Source: Zychaea mexicana | Taxonomy: Eukaryota; Mucoromycota; Mucoromycetes; Mucorales; Lichtheimiaceae | Reading direction: 5' to 3' | NCBI RefSeq assembly: GCF_025766255.1 | Contig: NW_026516819.1 | Span: forward strand, 1-64,000 | Length of the DNA stretch: 64,000 nucleotides | Shown here: piece after piece, positions 10,905-23,279 of the stretch | Position numbering within the stretch: position 1 is the first letter of the stretch | How the letters are laid out: each line of letters begins with the position of its first letter | Translations under genes and position numbers: made by a program | Notes under the pieces: model-generated | Told to the model about the DNA's origin: nothing | The model's database searches: none | Seen by the model: only the letters and a program-made list of their open reading frames with translations

Positions 10905-13399
10905 GCAAAAAATACATAGCACAAGATTTATGCTTCTTCATCTTGTGATCATAATAGTAAGCCATGAGCCCAGCATCGTTAGCAATTCGCTTGAATTCAC
11001 TCCAAGGAAGTTTTCTGGCTTCCTTTTGCGTTTTCACCCCTATGAATTAGCACACAATCCCACTACGTCAACAAGGGTCCAACGGTTTGTTAACTCGACT
11101 CACTCTACCTATCTCGAAGCCAAATACTGACATTCTTCATCATATCGTCCGTAAGACGCCCTGATTTGGAGCTTCTCCCGATACCCACATCCTCCATTGG
11201 CTCTATATCAGCAATCACATAGTTATCCATGAATGGACGAAGTCGGAACTCCAATAGATCGTACCAGAAAGTTGCTGTTGTTCTAAAGAAATATCAGATT
11301 AAAAGAAAGAGCGAAATTCAATGTGAGTACTTAATAAGAATGTCACCACCGCGGGATGGCAAGGTCACTAGGCTTTAGGTTAAAAGAAACAAAAACCATC
11401 AGCTCCATTGACTTTTTTTCCATCTTTCCCACCCCGTTTACGACTTACAGCGTCAACAGTGTCCTTTGTGAATGTAATAATGAAACTGTACTCGGCATAC
11501 ACCTCCTTTAATTCTTTCACTACAACATCGTCGTCTAACTTTTATTAAAAATAAACGTCTTACCTAGTTCACATCGACCATTGTACGTCCTTCCATGGGA
11601 TTGCTGGAGCAGCTCAGTCAGACCACGGGTTGGGACATCATCGACACTAATGATTTTAAAAACAAAGAGCACCATAAATAAATGTGTTTGTTGTATTCTT
11701 ACTTCTTCCCTCATTATATTGTGTAATACACACCTTAGTCCCATCACCATGCGACGCTCAAGATAATATGACGCACCACGAGTTGCGTTGTCAACAACTT
11801 TCATGTACTTCGTCACAGCAGCGACAATGGAGAGGCCAATCTTGTTCGATACTTCAGGAAGAGATATCCAACTAGCAAGTCGGGAGCGGCTATCGGTCGT
11901 ATCTTCTTCGGTCAAAACCCTTCTCACCAGCATGTCCCAGCGCATAGTTTCGTGAAAACGGCCAATAGCGCGACGCTCTGCCAAATGTGCCGGGCGGTCC
12001 AAGTTCTGCACACCATAATGCTTCATGATACCCTCGTGCTGAAGCAAACACCGTTCTATAGCATTAGTAAGTCTCTGCTCCCCTTGCGCCACGTCCCGGT
12101 TGCTGGCGTCAATGTTCATATCATCCGATATAACACCGAAATATGGCATATTCTGGCTTAGACCGAGTCTTTGCACCATACATCTTGCAAACAACGCATT
12201 GAGCGTCACATCACTATCACCGTGATGAGTAGAACGATGGGATCGACATGATGTGTACTCCTGGAAATAGCTAGGACAACCATTGCATCTGTATCCTGGC
12301 ACAGGTGGGTCGAGTAGATTGACACGAGGAATCATATCCCTGACACGAGAAGCGGCAACAGAGTATCGGTCGGTTACATCAGAACGTTGGGAACCAAGGC
12401 GATATAAAAGTTCAGTAAATTCGTGCTCAAAAACCGCTTCTACATGCCGTCGTAGTGCACGATGGGCTGTGATGATATGCTGGTATGCTTCATCCGTCTT
12501 GACAAATACGTATTGGCGATCACGGCAACCATTCGAGCAAAAAAGGAGTCCGCTACTCTCATCGATGGTGAGACCCAAACGAGTAATCAGGTTGGCACGC
12601 TCTGAAATTAAAAAAAAAAACCACACACACACACTTTTACTCATGCATGTGCACGTAAATGATTTTATCGCCATGATCTTACCTTGGTCCACGGTCGGCT
12701 CTTGTTAGTCGATTTCCGTTGCGTCTTCCTGCTGTTGGGATTGCTGTTGCTGTTCATCTGATAATGTTAAAGCACCTTGGGATGGTGGAAGCAATGACAT
12801 CAAAGAAGAAGAAGGCGATGAGGGCAATGGTGGTGACGGATTCAACATGGGTGATGGCGAAGGAGGCTGAACTGGCATGCGGTTGCGTGGCATTTCACGT
12901 CTTGATGTAACTGTTTGCCGTGGTGACATGGAGCGAGTTTCCTGCAAACGCGGCTCGCCACGCTGCTGTGTTGTAGTTGGATGCATCGTCGAAGAGGGTG
13001 GAGGATTATATTTTGGAAGATGAGCAACGGTGGCAGGATCAAGGCGTTTTTGGCAGAATCTTCGGAAATGAGTATGCACAGACATGATGCGCAAGCGTCT
13101 TGTACACTCTGGGCATGTCACAAATACTTGGTCCGGGGGAGAGATCCGTTCCACCACAACATCGAGTTTGGCTGCATAATAATTATGTCTTAGTAAAACT
13201 TTATGCGTGATATATGTTCACCAATAAACAATTGACATTGGCACAAAACCGACTTACAGCCATCGCGAAGTGTAAGTGTTACTTGCTGTTGATGATATTG
13301 CTTCCTGTGGGTGTTCATTTCCGCCGGTGATATGTTTGGGCAGTTGCAGTCTTCTTCCGGGGCATTTGTACGTCTCGTTCGCCGTTGACGGGATGACAT
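10905..13399 (-). pseudogene. OrsD-type (DUF3505) C2H2 zinc-finger gene, copy 1, multi-exon, in-frame stop
   Basis: Minus strand: exon 13399-13258, exon 13171-12683, exon 12601-11703, then smaller exons at about 11646-11564, 11534-11449, 11375-11335 and 11269-11118, possibly one more at 11037-10905. Early exons have a CPECxRRL..H..C finger and a Pro/Ser/Gln linker. The third exon carries the OrsD signature: LTIDESSGLLFCSNGC, an H..H pair about 25 residues on, then YRCNGCPSYF..HRSTHH. Proteins of this Pfam family (PF12013) are typically found beside, or fused to, telomere-linked RecQ helicases in fungi, matching the divergent neighbour here. A TAA at 12705-12707 lies in frame between the second and third exons and is also present in copy 2. 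Either two genes are encoded or the lesion predates the duplication. Phase is also uncertain at the exon beginning near 11646. DNA binding is likely; its exact job is unknown. Confidence 0.6.
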
Positions 13400-13439
13400 G
13401 ATGAAGAATAATAAAAGTGACTAATAACAAAAGAATAGA

Positions 13440-14570
13440 GCCAAAGGAGGATGTGTGGTGAAAAAGACAAAGAGTTGTTATACCAGTAGCAAATATAACG
13501 ATTCAGAGCATTACACTACATACTATTTTAAATAGCATATCTGTATGTAACGCGGCTTATTCCTGTGCACTCTATTATTAAGGCATAGCAACCACATGTG
13601 TTGTGGAAATTATACTGCACAAAGCTTCTTGACGGTGATCGTTGGGATGCATTGCTAATTTAAGATGATTCTCGCGAATCTAAGCAACGTGCCTTTTGTT
13701 ACCCATTTGCTTTCATGTCTGAAGGTGGTAACCACATGTTAAAGAATATACTGAACACAGCTTCTTCATAGATACCGTTGTCATGGCTGCATTGCTAATC
13801 TTAGATACTTCCTGAGAATCCACGCAACGTGTCTTTCTTTACCCGTTTGCTTTCATGTGTGAAGGTGGCTGCCACGTGTGTTGTAACGAGTATACGGAAA
13901 AGGGTTTCTCGGTAAAGATCGTCTGGTTTAACGCGCTTACCCAAAAATCAGATCAACTTGTCCATTATTGCCTAAGCACTTTTGCAGTGTGGCGGCCACG
14001 TGTGGTGGTTTTTTAAGGAAAATCCCGGTAGATCCTATTGTCTTGCTCAATTGCTAATTTTAGATTTCCCTTAACAATAAAGCAACGTGTCTTCCAGCGT
14101 CTGTGCGCTTTCATATGAAAGTGGCTACCACGTGGAATGTTCTTTTTTTTTCGGTCTTTACGCTGCAATGCCAGTGACGATCACACACTTTAGGCAGGAA
14201 CTGTGCTTTTGCTTAAAATAAATCGTGTGCCACGTGTGCCTCGCTTATCTTTCTCAACAGCGTGCCACTTTTTTTTTCTTTCCTTTTCGAGTCACTTCCC
14301 GTTCCACCATTTTCAGTGTAGCAGCAATCAATGAAATTCTTTCTTTAAATACTTCTGAAAGTCCTCTCTGCATCCACTACTACCAACAGGCATGTGTTTT
14401 TTTATTATTCGGATCAAAGTTGACATCAAGTCAATGCATTTACACGAGCTTCATATTCACAAAAACGGCAGCAATGGTGGCGCCATCATTTTCTCATATT
14501 ACCCGCTTCTCTATAAGCATGTGGCAATGATTCTAGGACCACATAAACTGACAGAATACTGATACCCCTC
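13440..14570. promoter_or_regulatory. Shared divergent promoter: about five tandem degenerate repeats, each ending in a CACGTG-type box
   Basis: Between the OrsD and helicase genes a unit of roughly 100-140 bp recurs. Units contain GCTAATxTTAGAT, a GCAACGTGxCTT block, TTTGCTTTCAT and end in a box. Boxes start at 13593 and 13733 (CACATG) and at 13873, 13997, 14129 and 14231 (CACGTG), spaced 140, 140, 124, 132 and 102 bp. CACGTG is the classical binding site of bHLH and some bZIP factors. The array is conserved in copy 2. The position suggests joint control of both genes; that is inference. Confidence 0.6.
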
Positions 14571-14639
14571 ATGCACAAAGATTTTGTCAGTCAGTTATCC
14601 CCCAATTTTTTATCCCAATCTATTCTTTCTGCTGTGACC

Positions 14640-17600
14640 ATGGACTCTGATACCTTTACCATGCCCCAACTTGCCTATGACGAGTTTGCTGATGAATATG
14701 AAAATGTTGAAGCACTCAATGATCCAGCCTTCCGAGATGCTGATCGTACGATCAGTCGGTGAGTATCGTTCCATTACATATGCGTATATACTTGTACCTG
14801 CCCAATTCTTATATCTACAACTGTTTGACTTGCTAGTGAGGACGCACGGGAAGTTTTGTACTGGCTCAATGATGGCGAACCTACCGTAATGAACATGCTC
14901 ACCGAAACCATGCGTACCGCAACCTTGGCATCAGCCGATCAAGCTGTCGAGCCTTCCATTTACATCGACAGCGATGACCTCAGGACCATCCGCTACCGGA
15001 CAACAAGCGTTGATTTGACCAATATCCAGGTTGGTGTCGGCCGCCTCCTCGTCGACTGTCGCACGCAACTACAAGACCATGTATTGCGCGGCTATACCTT
15101 GCAGGAGCCTTTCTGTGATCGCTTCCATGAAATAATGGCCGATACCAGGACAGCCGATCCCTCCATCGCATTCTTCACCAGACCCGGCAACCCAACAGCG
15201 AACGACGACTACCTAAAGGTCTTGTTCAGGCGCCTGGCAGTGCAACACAGTGACGAATTTATTGCAAGCGTGACCGAAAGCGGCGAGCTCTTGTGGAATC
15301 TCGCCGTTCTGTACGAGTGGCTGTCCCAATGTCGTAAATTGATCCTCATGATCATGGTTCTGGCTCACATTACAAGTGGACAACCGGCGCGAGGTGAGGA
15401 GCTCGCATGCACGACAATTCGTTCGTCCGCGCGTGGGGCCAAACGTGGCATGTACTGGTACCGACAAAAGGTCATGCTGGTTCAGTACTACTACAAGCGT
15501 CGTTCGAGAGGCACTGCCGATCGTTATGTCGCACGCTTCCTCAACAAGGAGCTAAGCGAGATTGTCCTGATGTACCTTGTACTGGTGCGCCCGTTCGAAC
15601 GGTATGTGTATATTTCAATGGTTTTTTTTTGGCTGTTGTTTGAGTGCTTAATTCATAGTACCGTTGTATCGCTAACTCGTCTGCATTCGCTTGTAGCTTT
15701 GCCTTTTATCAAACCCGGATGGGCACATCAGACGTGGTTGTTGGTATCGAGAACTACCAGAACTTCCTTTTTGTTGCGCACGGCAAAGTCGTGACCAGCC
15801 CTATGTTCAGTAAAGAACTGCACAGGTATGCTATCTACATTATATCACACAAAAATTAGGCAAAAAGGGAGAGAGAAGGACCTGATCAACACGTACTTGC
15901 CATTTTTTCCTAGGTACACCCAAAGCCATATGGGTGCCGGTCTCGGGCTTCAAGCCTATCGCCATGTCGCCACCTTCTTCATGCGCCACCACCTCCAACA
16001 AGGAACTCATCTGTTGGAAACAACAGAAGAGTTGCTTGCCCATCCTGACATTGACACGGTCGAAGGTGACAACAACGACGACGATATAACAACATACGAG
16101 CAGCAGCAACAAGATGGGCGCCGACGAATTGTAAATCGATTCGTTCCTGGGTTTTTCGACATGCAGGCGGCACATTCTTCTTCCGTTGCGGGCATGCACT
16201 ATGCTCGAACGTCAAGCGATTTATGGTTTCTAACGACTGAATCGATCCACACGTTTGACCTCTGCTCGCGAGAATGGCAGAAGTTACTGCGTACGTAGAG
16301 TCCATCCTATCTAACAGCGTAAAAGAAAAAAAGGAAGATCTGAACTGATTGAGTATTTCATTAATATACAGATATTGGTGATGCCATTGCGGCACCCACA
16401 ACACAACCAGAGCGACAACCACAGCAACAGCAACTGGCTTCCGGCCCTCCATTTCCGCACCTTCCGCAACATATAAACCGCTTGCTCAATCAGGTCACCG
16501 AGCAGTTCATTGTAAATTTGCATCACAATGCCACCAAGGACTTCGCTCCTACCATCAAATATAAACGTAAGATACCTCTATTTTTTTGCTACCCATGGCT
16601 TCTGGCTTACGATCCTTCTCCTTGTACTCATCAACTTTCTCCTATCATGCATACTGTCATTATCACCTCTAGCAATCCTCCCTGCCCATCTTATAGCTTT
16701 ACGAACCTTACTCGGCGATCCAACGGCCAGCTTTCGCTCGCGCGAGCAAGCACTCGCCATACCTCTCATTATGGACCGCAAGCTGGACTTGTTGGTCATC
16801 ATGCCAACGGGTATGGGCAAGAGTGTGCTCTTTTCTTTGCCCCCGCTCCTTGAGGAAGACAAACTCACGATCGTCTTTGTTCCTCTTGTGGCGCTGGTCG
16901 CTGACCACATGCGTCGTTTGACAGAATGCGGCATTTCTGTTGCGGAATGGCAAGGTTAGTAGCATTGTATTACATTTGAGAAAAAGACGAAGAGAAATTG
17001 TATTCAAGTCTGATCATGGACTTATCTTCTTCATATCTTTATATAGACAATGCACCCACAGTACCGGACAGCCAAATCCTCCTTGCGCCAGTGGAAGCAA
17101 TAGCGAGAACCGCATTTGTCGAGTACTGCTACGAACAACAGCATCGTTTGGTACGTTTTGTTGTTGACGAGTGCCACCTTGGTCTGACGCAGCAGTCATT
17201 CCGTCCTGCAATGCATAAGCTGCAAGTCCATCGCCTCGTTCCTGTTCCTCTCCTTCTCCTCACCGCCACCTTGCCACCGACCATGGAGGACCAAGCCAGA
17301 ATCCTCTACGCATCAAATTTCGCAGCGATCCGTGCCCAGTCTACAGAACGACCAAACCTTTCCTACCAGGTGTGCGCCCACCCCTCGAAGCAGAACGACG
17401 ACCAGATACACGTCATTGCAAAACATCTGCTCCATTTTGCGGGCCAACGTGGCATTCTTTTCTGTACTACCAAGGCAGAGGTCATTGACTTCGCTGGATA
17501 CTTGCAAGCCCGTTTCCGGTACCGCCCCTTATAGCACAGTTTTACCATGCCGATCTGGACGAAGACACGAGGGCCGAACGACAGCAGCATTGGATGTCAA

Positions 17601-19020
17601 ACGGGGGACTGATGATCACTACGAGCGGATTTGGCGTTGGCATGGATTCCCCCAATGTACGCTTCGTGTTCCACTGGAAGTTGCCGTATAGTTTGTTGGA
17701 CTATGCCCAACAAACAGGTCGTGCTGGTCGCGATGGGCTGCCTTCAGTGTGCGGGCGTACTATTGCATAGAAGAAGAAGAGGCAAGACTTGGCAGGCTAA
17801 GCCAACGGGATGAAGAAAGAACAAAAATCGCCGACCGCGAACAGATGATGGCGTTTGCACAGGTAAATAACAAAAATTAAATAAAAATCTGTATGGATGT
17901 CAGTATGATTACAGTTGCTAATACGAGACTTTTATAACAGTCAAACACCTGCCTTCGCTTTGAGATGCAGCAGTATCTTGATGGTGCTCCATTTCTGAAC
18001 TGCCTCGCGGAAAACAGGCTCGAGAAGTGTAGCATCTGCGACGATACTCCGTTACGTGCTCTGGACCTCACTGTATCTCGATCACCACCGCCATTATCAC
18101 CTTCTCCAGGCAGTTTCCGATATTTTAGAGCTGCTCCAAACCGCTCACAAATACCACGACCCTCATCATCATCATCACCCCTCCAACGGCAGAGCTCAAC
18201 ATCGTCTGTGGGGTCATCTGCTGCTTTCGAGACAGTATCGCGACAGGAAATTCCATTCGATCTGCCTGCTCCCTCTCCTGTAAGTTATGATGTTTTTTTT
18301 AATCAGTTGTCAAAATTATACTGTATTAAACGTGTCATTCCTTTTTGTTAGGCTTACCTCCAACGCATGCAGCAGCAGCAGCAGCCAACAACAACAACAA
18401 GGCCCGAGCATCCATTCTCTTGGTGGCTATACTCGCGCCCAGCAGCAGCACCAAGAGCATCGCAGAAACCGACACGAGTTCCTGAGCCTATGCGAAGAAG
18501 CCGACGAAGAATGTGTCGTCTGTCGCGTCCGTGGTGTGCAACAATGTGGCTCGCATGCTCTTGACAAGGCAGCACATGACGACTACTGCTTGCGGTGCTT
18601 CTGCGTGCATGTGAACTTCTTCGGCCATTGCATGAAATACCGGTATGTAGCCATGACACATGCTTACCCCCTTCTTCTTGCAGCAACACTGACTTTTTGT
18701 CTTCTTTGTTTCATAGGCCAGGTGTATGCTGGACTTGTGGAATACCAATCAATCATGCCTTGAGCCATGGCAGAGAGACGAATGCCTGTAACCCTGCGAT
18801 CCAACGCACCGTTTATCCCTACTGTTGGGCTGCGTTTCACACTGTTGACTTTCGACCTGGCTTGCTCCAGATGTGTCAAGCCATCGATGATTCCGTACCG
18901 CCCTTAGGTTCGAAGCAAGAGTATGCTCAGTGGCTCTCCCACAGAAACCGCAATGGTGAAAGCAATGCTATGTCACTGTTTAGAAAGTTAAAAAACACGA
19001 CCTTCCACTTCCATCGATAA
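14640..19020 (+). pseudogene. Tyrosine-recombinase-like domain fused to RecQ (telomere-linked type) helicase, copy 1, ten exons, frameshifted
   Basis: Exons: 14640-14758, 14837-15601, 15697-15825, 15914-16290, 16372-16566, 16697-16954, 17047-17862, 17941-18279, 18352-18642, 18717-19020; introns are GT..AG in consistent phase. Exons 2-4 hold SGQPARGEEL, a YYYKRRSRG hairpin followed by RFLNKELSEIVLMYL, LQAYRHVATFF and AAHSSSVAGMHYAR, in the order of the R, K, xxxR, H and Y positions of tyrosine recombinases; the usual HxxR His is Gln. Exons 6-7 are a RecQ helicase: PTGMGKS, VVDECHLGL, LTATLPP, a motif V region at TSGFGVG, and QQTGRAGRDG. The last exons encode a Cys-rich tail (CVVCRV, CLRCFC, CWTCG), as in fungal telomere-linked helicases. 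Lesions: a one-base loss in the C run near 17525, a one-base loss at 17749-17752 just after motif VI, and a 4-base gain in the CAG/CAA tract near 18380. An alternative Met lies at 14571. Helicase call is firm; the recombinase call is by motif only. Confidence 0.75.
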
Positions 19021-22000
19021 TACTTCCAGTTCTGCTCTCTCCCTCTTCCTCCTCTCCCTTTCATTTCTTTCTCTGTATGGTTTTTTTATCCTGGTGACTT
19101 TTTTCTAAATATATCATACTTGTACTTGCGTCTTACATTAGCCTCAACTTCTTTTTGTCATAACAATGTCGAATGCGAACAACAAAAAAAATAGCGCGTG
19201 TTCGTTGCTGCTTTCTTTATTCAGGGCCTGATTTAAAGACGATCGTTATTTTTATAGTGAATAAAAGCGTCTGTTCGTTGCGTGATGTGTATCTATCAAA
19301 GTTGCTGTTGCTGGTTGCTGTACATTATTCGTGGTTGGGAAATAGCAAATAAAACATCTGTAAGAAGAAGGATTTTCGCCACCGCTGTCGTTTTTGCCTT
19401 CGCTGCATTCTACGCTTTCATTGGCTGTCTCCTCCGTCCTCCGTGGACACCGTGGACATCACCACTGGCGCACAAAATTCCCACTGCGCGCGATTTTCGC
19501 CCACAGACAAGGTTTCGTTATGCACGTTTGTTCAAGATCCTGTTGAAGGCTAATGGAAACCATCAGTTTATAAATCGCATCCATAGCCAGCTGGCAAAGC
19601 TGTGTCAGAATTATATAGTTACAGCGGTATTTATTCTGCAACATGAAAAAACGCGTTATATGATGTAGCTGAATAGACGTGGATGTACAGGCAAAAATAC
19701 GTCAAATAGCTTTTGTAAAAGCAATCATCTGCTGGTTATGATAAGACAAGTTAGCAAACAGTGGGTCAGTTATATATATATATATATATAAATGTATAGA
19801 ACAAAGGAGAAGACGTATAGATTCATGGAAAAGTAACGATATCACATATATTTGAATTAGACGTAGTTTTCAAAAACGTATTTCGGCAGTTGTGTATAAA
19901 AGGAAACAAAAAGATGAGCTCAGCATAGCTATAATGTTATAGGAAACGGACGCTTGTTGACGCATTACGGTAGAATAAGAATGAATAAGAAAAGTGACGA
20001 TTTATCGCATCATAGAAACACAAAACAAAATCGTTGTTCTGGAATGTCATTGGCATCAACCTCTTTATGAATGTCCAGCTCGCGCTGCAAGCCTTCGATG
20101 CTCTCTTCACCGCTTTCTGCCCGCATTGTTCCCATAACGCTTTCTGCAAAAGAGAACGTCAATCTGCCCTCCGGACACTCCTCCTCTTATTATTCATCTT
20201 ATTTTCGACTCCATAAGATACCGGAGGCTCTTGCGGCTGCTGCTCCTCTTCATGCTGTCGGTTTGCTCTGCGCCTGCTGCTGGTATGATTGCTAGGAATA
20301 GTCATGCACTTTCACGAATAAATTTCCAGCTGCTGGCAACTTACGAGCGATAAGATTTCGTATCCTTCACCGCGTTTCTCTTCTCGCAAATTGATATGGA
20401 GGTGGCAAACATGGATTTGATCATATTCAGTTTTCCATGTTTTTGACATATTCTTCCATATAATCTCCATATTTTAGCGCATCGACTACAAATGAAGTTT
20501 CTTATATTCCTTCGAACGTCCAATTAAGAGTGCACGATTTTGCACTTGGCACAATATCATTGGACTGTAGCCGTCTTCTTCGCGTATATAACTGGCGGAA
20601 AAACACCACACCCTGCTGGAAAAGCAACTTTGATCATGTTATTTGTCATTATATCGATAAACATCAACATCTTGTTCGCTTCAAACTTGTGTATGGTTCT
20701 TATATATTCGGTTTTATTCATATTAATGAGCCAAACGGGCAAACTACAAACATGATTGTTACACTATATCCTCGTGCCGAAATCATTGCCAGCTTGAACC
20801 ATAGGAACTACTGATGATAGAACCTCGCCTGGTAAATTGCAGTGATAAGTACTGCAACGGGTTCCTACTATGGCTTAATAGGTTATTTACATATATCCAA
20901 AAGTAAAAAACCGATGTTGTACCTTCCCAAAAGCAAGTAGTGAAAAATATCTGCAGCAGTAAGAGCAAGAAGAGCAGCCATTGCAAAAAAAAAGAGCCTT
21001 TGACCAAACCCTCTCGCTTACCTTGAACTGATTGATGAAGTTTGCTTTGATTACTGATCATCTTGCTAGATGCCACGATACTAGTACGTTCTATGTAGTA
21101 AAGCCAGTGAGAGATACGTACATGTGCTTTCGGTAATCATTGAGGTAGCTTAGCTTAAAACTTGGCGTACTCGCACTAGTCATGAACCAAGGAAATCCCA
21201 GTAAGGGTTGTGAATGTGCACATAATATTAGGTAACAAGACAAGACAAGCGAAGAGCAGATACAAGGAAATAAGATGGTAATCAATATTTCATTCTAATG
21301 ATGATCTTCAGAGTAAATATGTTTACAATAGAACCTGGTCATACGGTAAGATAAAAGGGAATATCGTAATGGTATAATACAAGGATTTTCAGAATGAAGG
21401 GGTAAACAATATAGTGAGCAGAGGTTATGAAGAGATACAACCACGAAAGGATAACAATCCCGTTTTTTCATGAAGGATTTGTACCAGTACTGAGGGACAA
21501 GATGGATGCTTCGTTCTTGATGCATAGGAACGCCACTGTTGCTTTATATGCTCCTTGGAAATTCAATCAATCAAATATTATACATTAATAACTTCATTGT
21601 GGATAGGCGTATATCCCGATAGCAAATAAAAACGTATGTATCACTTACGTAGGCTGCTACACAACGGAGATGGGTGAAGGAAGTTAAGGAGTCGATGGGA
21701 AAAAATATAGAGTGTATCAAGGAATGGATGTGAAAGACACGCAGTGTGTGAAATACACAGAAAGACAAGTAGAAGTGGTTCTTCGAACATGATGCCTGCG
21801 ACTATATGCTATAATGACAAGAACCGCACGAAGGCAAGAGAAGCCAGGGATTCATTATCAAGATGACATAATAATCACACCAACGGAAGTGCTCCACAAG
21901 GAAGCCCTCCATGAGCCGGGGCTCACAAGCCGTGTATAACGCTAGCGCCGCCGCACGAAGGCTGCCACTATCCCTCAAAGTAGAGAGAAAGTAACAAGGA

Positions 22001-22610
22001 GAAGCCAGGGGCAGACATCTAAGCTATACAGTGGGCTACGCTGGCTGACATCAGGGTAGATTGTTTGGGAGAAGTGATGACTTGAAATGACAAGGATTGG
22101 AGTATACAATGTATAGGAAAATGGAAGTAGGCAATAAGTAAAAGAAATCAGGTTTTCTACAGTCTGTGGTATAGCGATACCGAAGCCAGAATAATGGATG
22201 TGCTGGCAAGTCGAGTGGTTGGTAGTCGACGTCGCCAGTTCCGTCGAGTGAGAAAAGCACAGAGTGGCGTGTAGTGTCAAAAGTGAAGAAAAAGAAAAGG
22301 ACGTTGCTGAACAAAACGCGTACGTAATCGTTTCGAATTCGATGCTTATAGGGCTGACTCGCACAAACAGTCACGCACCTTGTCATACGCTCCCGAACTA
22401 TGAATGGATTATCTACACAAACACTTCCGAGCAAATTACCTTTGCCTCTATAAGATGCAAATATGAGAAGGATTCTCGTTTGCCTAAAGTAAAATCTGTT
22501 TTGGAAAGAGGCTTGTAACGGAACATGTGATTTTATGAGAGAAGAGGATGGGAAGGGGAGGGAATAAAGGTCTCTTTTTCAGGTGAGAAAGAGGAAAGCG
22601 GCGCAAAAAC
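19021..22610. other. Mostly unassigned spacer within duplication copy 1
   Basis: No gene is confidently supported. A TA microsatellite lies at about 19771-19791. A minus-strand Arg/Gln-rich frame at about 20300-20170 is followed by an acidic helical frame at about 20145-20020 that may be exons of one gene. It contains a 54-bp stretch (20164-20217) absent from copy 2. Hydrophobic frames occur at 20540-20755 (+) and around 20900-21010 (-). Most frames here are not equally open in both copies, which argues against coding. Confidence 0.4.
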
Positions 22611-23279
22611 TTAAAGTCTTTCATCACGGCGGCGGCGATTGCGACGGTTCCGTTTTGAACGGCCAATGATGCTGCCACTAAGATACGAGTTTTTTGCTCG
22701 CATCTTATCCCGGGCACTGCGCTTCCATTCGCGTGACACGGTAGGTTTAAACCTCTTGTGCACAGCATGGACTAGCTCTTCGTTAACTGATCTGAGCGGG
22801 TACAGAAACAGTGTCTGCCTGTGTCCAAGGCTTGAATTCCGCAACAACGAGGGGTTGGTTGGCGCAGGAGTGGTTTGGTCAACAGGGAGTTCGACTACTT
22901 GGCCCTGTGGAAAGAAAAGTATCATTTTTAAGCATCATGTTATGCTAGTAATAGTGCATATACATACATCACGAGTAAATCTTCCTAGTCGATAATATTG
23001 CCAAGGAGAACCGAGACCGCTAAGCCCTTCCACACAGGTTTGACAATATCTGTACATATCGCCACCTATGCCATGCACCGATCGACAAGGGCTATGATCG
23101 ATGTCATCACGAAAGAGTTTATCGATGAATTCATCCACCGTCAATAAACTTCTTTCTCTGAGGTCTATTGAAAACTTCTTCCAGTTTCCCTTTTCATCGT
23201 TGAATGCGCGTTCTTCAGGGGTGAAATCGCGAAGAGGTCTGTTGATGATGACTACAAAGATTTCACTACAACATCCCAA
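22611..23279 (-). CDS. Unknown two-exon gene within the duplication, copy 1
   Basis: On the minus strand the upstream exon (to 22979) ends CGTGAT before a GTATGT donor. The downstream exon starts after TTTCCACAG near 22905 and runs to a stop at 22611, in phase 0. The exon boundary upstream is not fixed; an acceptor TTTGTAG near 23256 suggests earlier exons. The protein has RYCQTCVEGLSGLGSPWQYY and ends in a strongly basic Arg/Asn/Ser tail (RSKRNRRNRRRR), which could bind nucleic acid or target the nucleus. No domain is recognised. Both exons and the splice sites are preserved in copy 2 (51718-52386) with few changes, which supports a real gene or a recent one. It lies between the helicase and the Mutator-like element, on the opposite strand to both. 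Confidence 0.45.

Noticed and set aside
15979..16452. Minus-strand frame of 157 codons opposite the helicase gene
   Set aside because: Antisense shadow of well-spliced exons; not conserved beyond the sense gene.
20783..21076. Hydrophobic minus-strand frame as a membrane protein
   Set aside because: Compositional Leu/Phe bias in AT-rich DNA; no start, splice or family support, and the frame is shortened in copy 2.
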